Source: Lepus europaeus
Lineage: Eukaryota; Chordata; Mammalia; Lagomorpha; Leporidae
NCBI RefSeq assembly: GCF_033115175.1
Contig: NC_084833.1
Coordinates: 52,662,716-52,726,715, forward strand
Reading direction: 5' to 3'
Length of the DNA: 64,000 bases
The notes below the pieces were generated by a model, which had not been told where the DNA came from, searched no databases, and saw only the letters and a program-made list of their open reading frames with translations. Below are positions 11,321 through 22,565 of the stretch, piece by piece. The number at the start of each line of letters is the position of its first letter. Position 1 is the stretch's first letter. A program made the translations under genes and the position numbers.

Positions 11321-13140
11321 GGAAATCCCTGTTCTGTCTCCCTCAGCTGTGTAAAATCACGATGGATTCTTGTGAGAAAGAATGATGAGAGTAAGCTTAT
11401 AATAGTTGCTTTGAATGAGCAGCTTTGTTGTGATCTTGTTTTGCAGTAGAAGTGTGTTCCCTTCATACATGTGTGTATGTGAGCGTGCAGGCGAGTTTGG
11501 AGAGGCTTAATAGTGATGATTCAGGCTCCATGTGCCATCGTTTCTGTCTGATTTTGTCAGTGGGAATCAGCTGCATACCAGGCCAGGACGATTCTCTTTT
11601 CGAAACAATTTTTGATTAACACATAATACTTGTATGTTTTTATATGGTACAAAGAAATATTTCCATACATGTGTACAGTATAAACTGAACAATTAGGTAA
11701 TTAGCTTGTATACTCCCTTATCTTCATGTTTAGAGCTATGAGTGCCTCTCTTCCAGTTATTAATATACTTTATGATGAGTCCCTGTGAACTATAGCCTCC
11801 TCTCTGTGCTGTGGAATACTGGAACTTACTAATTCAATCTGTGTTTTGGTACTTGTTAGCCACCTCCTCTATACCCCATCATCTCTTCACCCTTCCTAAC
11901 CACCAGCAGTCTTGATTCTACATTCAAACAGATGTTTCTTTCTTTCTTTTTTTTAAGTTTTCACATATGAGAGAACAATCAATATTTGTCTTTTTGTGCC
12001 TGGCTTATTGCACTTAAACCAATGACCTTAGTCCCATTTTGCCATAAATGTCAGGATTTAATTCTTTTCTATGACTGAAAAATACTCAAACCACGTTTTC
12101 TTTATCCATCCATTCATTGATGGGCCATATCTTGATTCCATATTTTGGCTACTGTGAAAATTTCACAACGAACATGGGAGTGCAAGCATCTCTTTGATTT
12201 CATTTCCCTTGGAAACATACCTGGATACCTAGCCAGAAGTGGGATAACTGAGTCATGTGGTAGATCTTTTTTTCAGTTTCAGTTTCTCAAGGAATCTCCA
12301 TACTGTTCTCTATGATGGCTGTACTAATTCACAGTCACACCAACAATATGTAAGCCTTCGCTTTTCTCTACATCTTCATCGGCACTTGTTATTTTTTGTC
12401 TTTTTCATAATAGCCATTCTAAATGGAATAAGGTGATCTCTATTATGGCTTTGATTTGCATTTCCCTGATAGCTAAAAATACTGAACATACCTTCACATA
12501 TTTTTTTGCCATTTGTGTTTCTTCTTTTGAGAAATGTCTGCTCAGATCCTATGCCCATTTCTTAATTGGTTTGTTTTTGTTTTTCTTTCAGTTCCTTATA
12601 TATTCTGGATATTTATTCTTTGTCAGTTGAATCATTTACCAATCTTTTCTCCCATTCCCATTTGTCTAATTTTGCTTGTGTTGTTGTCTTTCAAAAAAGA
12701 ATGTTGCCTATACCAGTGCCTTAACGTGTTTTTGTCTGTTTTCTTCCTATACTTACACAGTTTCAGGTCTTACATGTAGGTCTTTCGTCCATTTTGAGTT
12801 AATTTTCGTAAAGGGTGAGAGTTGGAAAGGGGGTATCAATATTCAATCCTCTGCATTCAGTTTTCCCAGCATCATTTATTGAAGACTATCCATTCTCCAG
12901 TATATGCTTTTTGTGACTTTCTGAAGACTCTGTCAGCTGAAGGTGTGTGGATTCATTTCTGGGATCTGGATTTCTGGATTGTATTCCATTGGTCTATGTG
13001 TCTATTTTGTGTCAATATTATGTTGCTTTTATTTGTTTTTAATTTTTTCTATTAACATACAATATTCCTTATTAAAATTTTTAATTAGCTTTAACAGGTT
13101 CAATATAGTTTGTAGATAAAATTCTAAGAATATAACGATT

Positions 13141-13466
13141 GGGGCTGCGCCACAGGCATAGTAGGCTAAGCCTCCGTCTGCAGCACCAGCATCCCATATG
13201 GGCACCAGTTTCTGTCTCAGCTGTTTGTCTTCCAATCCAGCTCTCTGCTGATAGCCTGGGAAAGCAGTAGAAGACGCCAAAGTGCTTAGGCCAGTGCCCC
13301 TGGGTGGGAGACAAGGAAGAAGCTCCTGGCTTTGGATTGGCCCAGCTCCAGCCATTGTGGCTATTTGGGGAGTGAACCAGCAGATGGAAGACCTCTCTCT
13401 CTCTCTGCCTCTGCCTCTCTGTTATTCTCTGCCTTTCAAATAAATGAATAAATCTTTAAAAAAATA
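13141..13466 (+). mobile_element. CSINE, older subtype
   Basis: Sense copy from GGGGCTGCGCCACAGG to AAATAAATGAATAAATCTTTAAA. Imperfect TSD AATATAACGAT / AATATAATGAT. Inside L1 D. Confidence 0.9.
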
Positions 13467-13562
13467 ATATAATGATACTCTCTTCCCCCTTCCCCCCTCT
13501 CTCCCTATATAGGTTGCTTTGGTTACTATAGGTGTATAGTATGTTTTGAAATTAGGTATTGT

Positions 13563-13904
13563 GCCAGCGCCATGGCTCACTAGGCTAATCCTCTGCCTGC
13601 AGCTCCGGCACCTTGGGTTTTAGTGTTGGTCGGAGTGCCAGATTCTATCCTGGTTGTTCCTCTTCCTGTCCAGCTCTCTGCTGTGACCTGGGAGTACAGT
13701 GGAGGATGGCCCAGGTCCTTGGGCCCTGCACCTGCATGGGAGACCAGGAGGAAGCACCTGGCTCCTGGCTTCACGTTGGCGCAGTGTGCTAGCTGTAGTG
13801 GCCATTTGGGGGGGTGAACCAATGGAAAAAAGGAAGACCTTTCTCTCTGCCTCTCTCTCACTGTCTAACTCTGCCTGTCAAAAAAAAATTTAAAAAAAAG
13901 TAAA
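13563..13904 (+). mobile_element. CSINE, younger subtype, with 15-bp TSD
   Basis: Sense full-length copy. TSD GAAATTAGGTATTGT (13548-13562) and GAAATTTCGTATTGT (13905-13919), two mismatches. Only about 100 bases from the previous SINE, within L1 D. Confidence 0.92.
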
Positions 13905-13978
13905 GAAATTTCGTATTGTAATAACTCCAACTTTGTTTATTTTTAGAGGCCGTGGAACAGGGTGGGATAGACAGAAAC

Positions 13979-14014
13979 ATACACACACACACACACATCA
14001 TCATCATCATCATC
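13979..14014. repeat. (CA)n(TCA)n compound microsatellite
   Basis: CA units passing directly into TCA units, grown from the tail region of an old SINE. Confidence 0.92.
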
Positions 14015-14246
14015 TTCTACGGTCTGACTTACTCTCCAAATGTCCGCAACCACTGAGGCTAGCTCAGATTAAAGCCAGGAACAGGTAACTTAGCTGGGTT
14101 TCCCCCCATGATTGACAAAGATCCATCCTCTTGAGCAAGTACCCACAGCCCCCAGGATGCGCATGAGCAAGAAGTTGGAATTAGAACCGGAGCTGAGATG
14201 TGAACCAAGGCTTTCCAGTATGGATGCAAGTGTCTTAAAGTGGCAT

Positions 14247-14603
14247 TTTTTTTAAAAAAGATTTTACTTATTTATTTGAAAGTCAGAGTTACACACAGAG
14301 AGAAGGAGAGGCAGAGGGAGGGAGGGAGGGGGGGGAGGGAGGGAGATGTCTTCCATCCACTGGTTCACTCCCCAGTTGGGCATAATGGGCAGAGCTGCAC
14401 CAATCTGAAGCCAGGACCAGGAGCTTCTTCCAGGTCTCCCACGCAGGTGCAGGGGCCCAGTGACTTGAGCCATCTTCTACTGCTTCTCCAGGCCATAACA
14501 GAGAGCTGGATTGGAAGTGGAGCAGCTAGGACATGAACCAGCGCCCATATGGGATGCCAGCACTGCAGGCAGTGGCTTTGCTTGCTATGCCACAGCTCCA
14601 GCC
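14247..14603 (-). mobile_element. CSINE, older subtype, nested
   Basis: Antisense full-length copy inserted into the older SINE at 13940-14645. TSD approximates AAAGTGGCAT / CAAATGGCAT. Its GA-rich part has grown into a GGGA repeat at 14314-14346. Confidence 0.88.
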
Positions 14604-14885
14604 ACTCAAATGGCATCTTTAACTGCTGTACCAAGCGACAACCCCTACTACTTTGTTCTTTATACTTCTGTGAAGATCATTGATATTTTGATGGGGACTA
14701 TGTTGAATCTGTACATCACTTCAGGTGTATGAACATTTTAATAATACTAGCCCTTCTCATTCATAAACCAGGGAGGTCTTTGAATTTTGTGTGTGTCATC
14801 TTCAGTTTCTCTCATTAGTGTTTTGTGAGTTTCATTGTAGAGAGTTTCACATCCTTGGTTAAATTTATTCCAAGGTATTTTTTTT

Positions 14886-15208
14886 TTTTTGACAGGCAGA
14901 GTGGACAGTGAGAGAGAGAGAGAGACAGAGAGAAAAGTCTTCCTTTGCTGTTGGTTCACCCTCCAATGGCTGCCGCGGCCGGCGCACCACGCTGATCTGA
15001 AGGCAGGAGCCAGGTGTTTATCCTGGTCTCCCATGGGGTGCAGGGCCCAAGCACTTGGGCCATCCTCCACTGCCTTCCCAGGCCACAGCAGAGAGCTGGC
15101 CTGGAAGAGGGGCAACTGGGACAGAATCCAGTGCCCTGACCGGGACTAGAACCCAGTGTGCCGGCGCCTCAAGGCAGAGGATTAGCCTGTTGAGCCACGG
15201 CGCCGGCC
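14886..15208 (-). mobile_element. CSINE, younger subtype, with TSD
   Basis: Antisense full-length copy. TSD AAGGTATTTTTT begins at 14873 and again at 15209, restoring the L1 D block CCAAGGTATTTT. The head ends GGCGCCGGCC. Confidence 0.95.
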
Positions 15209-15647
15209 AAGGTATTTTTTTAATGGAGCTGTTACAGATAGGATTTCACTTAAATTTTTTTTTCTCAGCAGATTTGTTATTGGTGTATCAGTAAAAAATA
15301 CTGATTTGTGTATTTTTTTTATCCTGCAGCTTTACTTAATTTATCAGTTCTAATAATCTCTTGGTGGAATCGTTGGATTTTTCTATATATAGAATCATAT
15401 CCTCTGCAAGCAGGGATACTTTGACTGCTTCCATTCTCATTTTCTTTCTTTCTCTTGCCTAACAGCTCTGACTAAAACTTCCAGTACTGTACTGAATAGG
15501 AGCACTGAGATACACATCCTAATTGTGGTTCCAGATCCTAAGAGAAATGCTTCCTGGTTTCCCCATTCATAGTTATGTTCACTATGGGCTTGTCATATTC
15601 AGCCTTTATTATGCTTAAGTATGTTCCTTCTGTACCTAATTTGTTCA

Positions 15648-16210
15648 GTTTTTTTTTTTTTTTTTTTAAGATTTATTTAGCCGGTGCCGCGGCTCACTAG
15701 GCTAATCCTCCGCCTGCGGCACTGGCACTCCGGGTTCTAGTCCCAGTCGGGGCACCAGATTCTGTCCCGGTTGCTCCTCTTCCAGGCCAGCTCTCTGCTG
15801 TGGCCCGGGAGTGCAGTGGAGGATGGCCCAAGTGCTTGGGCCCTGCACCCGCATGGGAGACCAAGATAAGCTCCTGGCTCCTGGCTTTGGATCAGCGTGG
15901 TGCACCGGCCAGAGCGTGCCGGCTGCAGCGGCCATTGGAGGGTGAACCAACGGAAAAGGAAGACCTTTCTCTCTCTCTCTCTCTCTCACTGTCCACTCTG
16001 CCTGTCAAAAAAAAAAAAAAAAAAAAAAAGATTATTTATTTGAAAGGCAGAGACAGAGAGAGAGAGAGAAAGTCTTCCATGTGCTGGTTCACTCCCCAGA
16101 TGGCCACAATGGATTGGAAATGGAGCAGCCGGGACTCAAACTGGTGCCCAAATATGGGATGCCAGCACTGTAGACAGTGGCTTTACCTGCTATGACACAG
16201 CACCAGCCCC
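15648..16210 (-). mobile_element. CSINE, internally deleted, hosting a nested CSINE
   Basis: Antisense copy whose poly(T) tail (about 15648-15679) was the landing site of the sense SINE at 15680-16027. It continues 16028-16210 to CACAGCACCAGCCCC. The central part, between the TTCACTCCCCAGATGGCC block and the TGGATTGGAAATGGAGC block, lacks about 130 bases of the standard SINE body. Confidence 0.8.
15680..16027 (+). mobile_element. CSINE, younger subtype, nested in a SINE tail
   Basis: Sense full-length copy ending in about 24 A. TSD AAGATTTATTTA before, AAGATTATTTATTT after, both part of the host SINE tail. Confidence 0.92.
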
Positions 16211-16289
16211 ACTACTCGCAGTTTTAAAGAGACAGTGAGGTTTTGCCTCTCTTAATGTGCTAATAGTTGTGTCTTAAAAAATATGCAAT

Positions 16290-17160
16290 TTTTAAAAAGG
16301 TGCCACTTCTGATTTCTTTATTATCTGTAACCTTTGGATACCAACCACATGAAATTATAAAATTAGCATATGTCTGAAAGCTGTGCATAAAACATAAAAT
16401 ACCTCTAATTTCAAACTCTCATTTATTAGTGTACCACTCAATCTTAAAAAAAAAAAAAGAAAAAGAAAAAGAAAAGAGCAGCTCCAAAGGTAGTCTACAC
16501 CATTGTTTAGAAAAGGAAACTGCCTTTTAACTGTACACCCACACCACACCCCAGCATCAACACAGCATCAGTAGTCCTGGTCACGGCCATTTCCAAGATG
16601 AGAGTTCACATTGCACTCCCATGGCTTCTGGTGATCAGAAAAACCCTGCCTCCCTTCTTGAAGGCCTCTGGTTCCTCTGTGGTCGGTGTAGCCCTTCCCA
16701 TTGTCCTCACCGGCATCTTTGCTTCCAGAGCCATTTCCTCTGGTTCACATCTTCATCTTCATGAAAAGCCGCCACTGCTGAAGGGGGTTTTGGAGCAAGA
16801 CTTGGGACAGTTTCTTGAGGCTGACTTGCTCCAAGTTTGACAGACATGCGGATGCTGGCGGACCACCCACAGCAAATCCACACGTGCAGATCTTTGTGGG
16901 TTTTGTTGGGAAGTCTTCGGCTGCTTCTTCCGGGATCGCTTCCCAGCGCAGCGACTGGAACTTCCCGCCAGGTGCTGGAAGACAGTCTTGGTTTTCACAG
17001 GGTTTTCTGTGGCTTCTTGAAGTCCTCGGCAGCTGAGCTCTGGCAGCCCATCTGGCTTCTCTTCTTCCTCTTCCTGTCCGCCATTTTCCCCGCCTTGGCC
17101 TCTCCTGCAGCTACGCCCAGGCCGTCCTGGACTCCTTTGTAGTCTCTATTTCTGCTCTGA
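16290..17160 (-). pseudogene. PCNP: PCNP processed pseudogene
   Basis: Minus-strand intronless retrocopy of PCNP, the PEST-containing nuclear protein (about 178 residues, ubiquitinated by NIRF/UHRF2 in the known family). The start codon corresponds to 17082-17084 (MAD...) and a stop to 16568-16570, so the copy spans the whole parental coding length (about 517 versus 537 bases). Recognisable blocks in shifting frames are KTKTV, PTKPTKI followed by a GFA-like segment, QGFSDHQK (parent HGFSDNQK) and NSHLGN.RDQD at the C terminus. Several frameshifts and an in-frame stop destroy the reading frame. About 75 bases of GC-rich 5' UTR precede the ATG. A 3' UTR of about 270 bases follows, with AATAAA at 16317-16322. 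The poly(A) tail is eroded. It sits where the host L1 lacks sequence. Non-functional. Confidence 0.85.
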
Positions 17161-17436
17161 CCTTTGTTCTTTTCTTCTGTCAACTTTGGGTTTTGTTTGT
17201 TCTTTTATTGTTAATTTCTTGTTTTATTTCATTATGATCAGAAAAGATTTGTGATAAAATTTTTGGTTTTTAGAACTTTGAGACATATTTGGGGGTCTAA
17301 TATATATGGTCTATTCTGGAGAATACTCCATGTGCTGATGAAAGCAATATATATTCTGCAGCTGTGGGATGAAATATTCTGTAAACGTCTGTTAGGACCA
17401 TTTGTCTATAGTATATTTTCTTGTCATTCATTTGTT

Positions 17437-17725
17437 TTCGTTTTTAATTTGAAAGGCAGAGAGCATGAGCAAGCACCGGAGAGCGAGCTTCCATTCACTG
17501 GTTCAGTCCCCAGATGCCTGCAAGTTACAGGGCTGAATCAGGCAAAGCCAGCAGCTCAGGACACAATCCTAGCTCTCCTGTGTGGGTGGCTGGGGCCCAA
17601 CTACTTGAGGCATCATCTGCTGTCTCCCAGTGTGTGCATTCACAGGGAGCTAGAATTGGAAGGGGGCCTGGGACTTGAATCAACGCACTTCAGTATGGAA
17701 TGTGTGTCAAACGCCTGCCCCTGTG
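17437..17725 (-). mobile_element. CSINE, old and diverged
   Basis: Antisense relic from TTTAATTTGAAAGGCAGAG to AACGCCTGCCCC. It interrupts the endonuclease region of L1 D. Confidence 0.8.
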
Positions 17726-17993
17726 GTATATTTTGACTGCAATGTTTCTTTATTGATTTTTTTTTTTTTTTGGTATGGTGATCTATCCACTGACAGATGT
17801 GGGATGTTGAAGTCTTTCACTGAAATTGTATTGGAGCCTGCCTCTCCCTTTAGATCTAATATTTGTTTTATAACATTGGGTGCTCCAGCATTAGGTGCAG
17901 ATACATTTATAATCACTATATCTTCTTACAAAATTTTAGTACCTTTATGATTATATAGTAGTCTTCATTGTCTCTTTTTATAATTTTTATCTT

Positions 17994-18323
17994 TTTTTTT
18001 TTTTTTTTTTGACAGGCAGAGTGGATAGTGAGAGAGACAGAGAGAAAGGTCTTCCTTTTTGCCGTTGGTTCACCCTCCAATGGCTGCTGCGGCCGGCACA
18101 TCGCGCTGATCCAAAGCCAGGAGCCAGGTGCTTCTCCTGGTCTCCCATGCGGGTGCAGGGCCCAAGAACTTGGGCCATCCTCCACTGCCTTCCCGGGCCA
18201 TAGCAGAGAGCTGGCCTGGAAGAGGGGCAACCGGGATAGAATCTGGCGCCCCAACAGGGACTAGAACCCGGTGTGCTGGCGCCGCAAGGTGGAGGATTAG
18301 CCTGTTAAGGCACGGCACCGGCC
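17994..18323 (-). mobile_element. CSINE, younger subtype, with 15-bp TSD
   Basis: Antisense full-length copy. Perfect TSD TATAATTTTTATCTT at 17979-17993 and 18324-18338. Inside L1 D. Confidence 0.96.
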
Positions 18324-18507
18324 TATAATTTTTATCTTAAAGTATTTTGTCTGATGCAAGTATAGCTATTTCTGCTCATTTTTTGTTTATATTTGCATAG
18401 GATATAGTTGTCTATACTTTCACTCTCAATTTTCACTGGCAAAGGGAGTTTCCTTTTTTTTTTTGTTTTAAATCTGTTCAGCCAGTCTGTGTGTTTTTAA
18501 AAATTAA

Positions 18508-18868
18508 AAAAAGCTTTAAATTTTATTTGAAGGCAAAGACAGAGAAGGAAAGAGAGAAGGAGAGGGAAAGAAGGAGAGGGTTAGAGTGGAGAGGGGAGGG
18601 AGTGAGGTCAGTCAGTCTGTGATCCACTGGTTTACTTCCCAAGTGCCTGCAACTACATGGATGTGCCACGAGTCTAGAACTCCATCCAAGTCTCCCATGT
18701 GAGTGTCAGGGACCAGCACTTGAGCCATCATCTGCTGCTTCATAGAGTGTACATTAGCAGGAAGCTGGATTAGAAATGGAGCACCCAGGATGTGTACCCA
18801 GGGGCTCTTGATATGAGATGTAGGTATCCCAATTGACATCTTAACTGCTGTGCCAAATGTCTGCCCCC
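18508..18868 (-). mobile_element. CSINE, old, GA-expanded
   Basis: Antisense copy with a long AGAGAAGGA-type purine stretch (18540-18605). The head ends AATGTCTGCCCCC. The L1 word CAGTCT is found on both sides. Confidence 0.8.
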
Positions 18869-19149
18869 AGTCTTTATCTTTTAATTGGAGAATTTAGTCC
18901 ATTTACATTCAAGGTTATTATTGATGAGTGAAGACTTAGTCCTGCCATTTAACAATTTTTCTTCTCTTTGTGGGGTAATATTTGTAGTTTGTTTCCTTCA
19001 TTATTGTTCGTCTTAGTAATTTCCTAAATTACTAAGGTTTAATTCCTTTCTATTTCTCTGCTCATCTGCTGGATTTTATATGTTGATGTTTTTGTCATGG
19101 TAGTTTGCTTTCTTTTGTTTCTAGATGTAGGTCTCCCTTAAGCATCTTT

Positions 19150-19498
19150 AAAAAAAAAAAAAGATGTATGTTTATTTAAAAGGTAGAGTTACAGAGAGGC
19201 AGAGAGAGAGAGAGAGAGGCAAAGAGAGAGAGAGAGAGAGGTCTTCCATCTGCTGATTCACTCTCCAGATAGCTGCAATTGCCAGAACTGCGTCAATCTG
19301 GAGCCAGGAACCAGGAGCTTCTTCTCGGTCTTCCATGCAGGTGCAGGGGCCCAATGACTTGGGCCATCCTCTACCGCTTTCCCAGGCCATAGCAGAGAGC
19401 TGCATCTGAAGTGGAGCAGCCAGGACTTGAACTGGTGCCCATATGGGATGCCGTCACTGCAGGCTGCAGCTTTACCGGCTACGCCACAGCACCAGTCC
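19150..19498 (-). mobile_element. CSINE, older subtype, with TSD
   Basis: Antisense full-length copy. TSD CCTTAAGCATCTTT at 19136-19149 and 19500-19513, restoring L1 D sequence. Confidence 0.94.
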
Positions 19499-20089
19499 CC
19501 CTTAAGCATCTTTTGTAAGGGTGGTCTGATGGTGTAAATTCCCTCAGTTTTTGCTTCTCTTGCAAAGTCTGTTTCTTCTTCATTTATGCAGGGTAGCTTT
19601 ATTGGGTATAGAATTGTTGGTTGGCAGTTTTTTCCTTGCCTGGATTGTGAAGTTCTGTGAAGAAATATACTGTTCTCCTAATGGCAGTTTCCTTAAATAA
19701 GACTTGGCACTTTGCCCTTGCAGTTTTTAGAAATCTCTCTGTGTGTTATACCTTTTAGAGTCTGACTGTAATATGTCGCAGTAGGTCTCTTTTCTAGTCA
19801 TTCTCTTTGGGGTCCTGTGGGCCTCCTGCACTTGGATGTTCATATCATTTCTAAGATTTCAGAAACTAGCTACTGTTTTATGGACTAGGACTTCATGTCT
19901 TTCTCTCATCTGAGATTCCCAAAGTTAAAATATGTGTTCATTCAATGATGTCCCAAAGTTCTTTGGAGGCTTTCTTCATTGTTTTTTCTTTTTCTCTTTT
20001 ATTGTCTGACTGGGATATTTCATAAGACATAGATCTGTCTTCAAGCTGATGATCTTTCTTTTGCTTGATCTAGTCTGTTCAGCCTTTCA

Positions 20090-20121
20090 AATATATATAT
20101 GTGTGTGTGTATGTGTGTGTA
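20090..20121. repeat. (AT)n(GT)n microsatellite
   Basis: AT then GT dinucleotides at the 3' end of a CSINE. Confidence 0.9.
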
Positions 20122-20413
20122 TTTAAATTTATTTGACAGAGTTATAGACAGAGGCAGAGAGAAAGGTCTTCCTTCCATTGGTTTACTCCCCAAATGACCA
20201 CTACGGTCAGTGCTGCGCTGATCCAAAGCCAGGAGCTAGGTGCTTCTTCCTGGTCTCCCATGTGGGTGCAAGGGCCCAAGCACTTGGGCCATCCTCCTCT
20301 GCCCTCCTGGGCCACCGCAGAGAGCTGGACTGGAAGAGGAGCAACTGGGACTAGAACTTGGATGCCGGCGCCGCAGGCGGAGGATTAACCAAGTGAGCCA
20401 CTGCACTAGCCCC
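20092..20413 (-). mobile_element. CSINE, intermediate
   Basis: Antisense copy with an AT/TG microsatellite in place of the poly(T) tail (20090-20121). TSD approximates CCTTTCAAATATAT / CCTCAAATGTATTT. Confidence 0.88.
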
Positions 20414-20420
20414 TCAAATG

Positions 20421-20700
20421 TATTTTTTAAATTTATTTGAGAGACAGAGACAGAAAGAACTCCCATCTAGTGGTTCATTTTCTAAATGCCCACAATGACT
20501 GGGGCTAGGCTGGGGCCAAGTCCAGGAGCCAGGACACAATCCAGGTCTCCCACATGAGTGGCAGGAGCTCAGTTACTTGAGCCATTATGAGTGCTTCCTG
20601 GGGTATGCATTAGGAGGAAACTGGAGATGGGAATTGAACCCAGGTACTCAGATGTGGAGGACGGGCATTGTCATCACCAGGCTAAACATCTACCACATCA
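20421..20700 (-). mobile_element. CSINE, old and diverged
   Basis: Antisense copy starting only about 8 bases after the previous SINE: TTTAAATTTATTTGAGAGACAG. The head is worn (CTAAACATCTACCACATC). Both SINEs sit in the 5' part of L1 D. Confidence 0.75.
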
Positions 20701-21135
20701 ACTGTATTTTTAAATTTGACTTACTGAGGTCTTTAGTGTTGATATTTGTTTTTTTCTCAAGATCTTTGTATCTTTCCTCATTTGTACCATGCATGGTTTT
20801 CCTAATTTTGTTGAACTGTATTCTCTTGTATCTCTTTGAGTGTCCCTATAATCAGTATTTTGAACTCTGCTAGGCATTTCATTAATCTTCTTTTCTTTGG
20901 CATCTGTTACCTAAGTATTATGCTTGTTTGGAGGTATCATATTGTCTTGCTTTTTCTTATTTCTTGTGTCCCTGCATTGATATTTTCGCATCTGGCAGGT
21001 CAGCTATCTCTACCTTTTTTAAAGTGTTGCTTTTGTGGTAAAACTTTTTCTGAAGATGTGCTTGGGGTGTCATTTTGATAAGCTGCTTTGACTTGAGTTC
21101 CAGTTGAACATTATGGTATGGCCTCCCTGTATCTT

Positions 21136-21440
21136 TTATTTATTTGAGAGGAAGAGTTACAGACGGAGAGAAAGAAAGGTCTTCCATCTGCTGGTTCACC
21201 CCCCAAATGGCCTCAATAGCCAGAGCTGCACTGATCTGAAGCCAGGAACCAGGAGCTTCTTCAGGGTCTCCCACTCAGGTGCAGGGGCCCAAGGACTTGG
21301 GCCATCTTCTACTGCTTTCCCAGGCCATAGCTGAGAGCTGGATTGGAGGAGGAGCAGCCGGGACTAAAACTGGTGCCCATATGGGATGCCGGCGCTTCAG
21401 GTGGAGGATTAATCTACTGTACCACAGCGCTGGCCCCAGT
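21136..21440 (-). mobile_element. CSINE, older subtype, with 13-bp TSD
   Basis: Antisense full-length copy. Perfect TSD CTCCCTGTATCTT at 21123-21135 and 21441-21453. It lies at the 5' end of L1 D. Confidence 0.95.
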
Positions 21441-21524
21441 CTCCCTGTATCTTCTTCTGATGTCGTGGATGGTAACAGAGGCATAGAAAAATCTTCTCAG
21501 GCAAGGACACTTGTGAACAAGGTT

Positions 21525-21735
21525 CAGCCAACTGTTCTGCAAAGTGGCAGAGAATAAATAATTTTGGCTTTGCAGGCCTTATGGTATCTGCTGTAACTAC
21601 TCAGTTCTGTTCTTGTGCATGAAAGGGGCCATAAACAGTATGTGAAATGGATCCATGTGACTATGTTTCAATTAAATGTTATTTACAGGAACAGATTTGG
21701 TCTATGGGCTGTAGTTTGCTGACTTCTGCTCTTGA
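21525..21735 (-). mobile_element. MER5A-like hAT DNA transposon fossil
   Basis: Contains the blocks TTTGGCTTTGCAGGCCTTATGGT, CAACTACTCAGTTCTG-like, TTCAATTAAATGTTATTTACA and the end CTGTAGTTTGCTGACTTCTG, characteristic of MER5A. About 200 bases, non-autonomous. Confidence 0.75.
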
Positions 21736-22556
21736 ATCTACCCCATGATGTAATACTGCAATCACATAAACATATCCACAAGTGAAGGCTTCCATTGTTA
21801 ATGTGGAACTCTCAGACACTGTCTGAGTCAGGTAGGGGGAATCAGTGTGGCAACTCTTGAAACCCCAGGAGAGCAGGGAAAATGAGAAAATTCTCTGGCA
21901 TACTGTTATCTCAGACTGACTGCACAGAGAAGCTAAGTCATGTTGATCTTGGCCAAGGCACTTTTCATCCACTCAGTGCATAATTCCATTGATTCTTGGA
22001 CTCATCCTTGTCTTCAAGAGCTTTGCAGGGCTGGGATAATGACCAAAATGAGGTTGAGGTTTTGGGTTGTTGTATATCACAGAAGTGTGGGAGTTTTAAA
22101 GAAAAAAAAATTTGAATAGCTTCAGTTTTAATAGTTTAGTAAGTTTATAAAAAGAAAAGGTGGCTGGGCCAAATCATAATTTTTCCAGTTGACGTCATTC
22201 CTTTTGAATATCATTGCTGTTAATTTCACTAAGACTATAAGAGGCTAGGCTGAATTTAAATGGTCACTCACTGGTCTGACCAGATTCCTCAAGAATGTAG
22301 GACTCAGAGGATGGAGGGGTGGTAGATAGTACTGCCCCAATTGTCAAGGTTTAATGGATTCTCTTTGTGTATGACAAGTCACTTACAGAAACCACGATGG
22401 GTTTTAGTTTGCTTCTAGATTGGACGAGCGTATTCTTGTATAGCTTCTTCCCTACTTCATTCCCGCTGCCTCCATTTCTGTAGTTTCTATTTTGAATAAT
22501 GCACTTTCATTTCATCATCAAATCTACGCAACCACTGTTTTACAATAAAATTTGGT
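21736..22556. other. Intergenic, nothing recognised
   Basis: Between the MER5A-like fossil and a CSINE. No repeat or coding pattern recognised; the minus ORF at 21679-21972 has no familiar motif. Confidence 0.5.
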
Positions 22557-22565
22557 GCTTAATTT

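Larger units (their letters stand above)
13940..14645 (-). mobile_element. Old diverged CSINE, split by a later CSINE
   Basis: Antisense relic with a CA/ATC microsatellite in its tail region. Its tRNA-like end is broken: TGGATGCAAGTGTCTTAAAGTGGC before the insertion and CTTTAACTGCTGTACCAAGCGAC after it. The inserted copy is at 14247-14603. Confidence 0.75.
11595..21130 (-). mobile_element. L1 retrotransposon D, long, SINE-shattered
   Basis: Antisense L1MA/L1MB-like element. The 3' UTR is at 11595-12360, ORF2 C-terminal part at 12360-13080, reverse-transcriptase part at 13467-15650, endonuclease part at 17200-18505 (minus frame 17707-17916 shows APN and DFN...SVDRS motifs), the ORF1 region at 18870-20090, and the 5' region at 20700-21130. 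Eleven SINEs and the PCNP retrocopy lie inside. Roughly 1.5-2 kb of the reverse-transcriptase to linker part is missing around 15.65-17.2 kb. No frame is intact. Confidence 0.8.

Noticed and set aside
16837..17142. GC-rich plus-strand ORF suggesting a gene or CpG island
   Set aside because: Antisense of the PCNP pseudogene 5' end; GC content comes from the parental mRNA.
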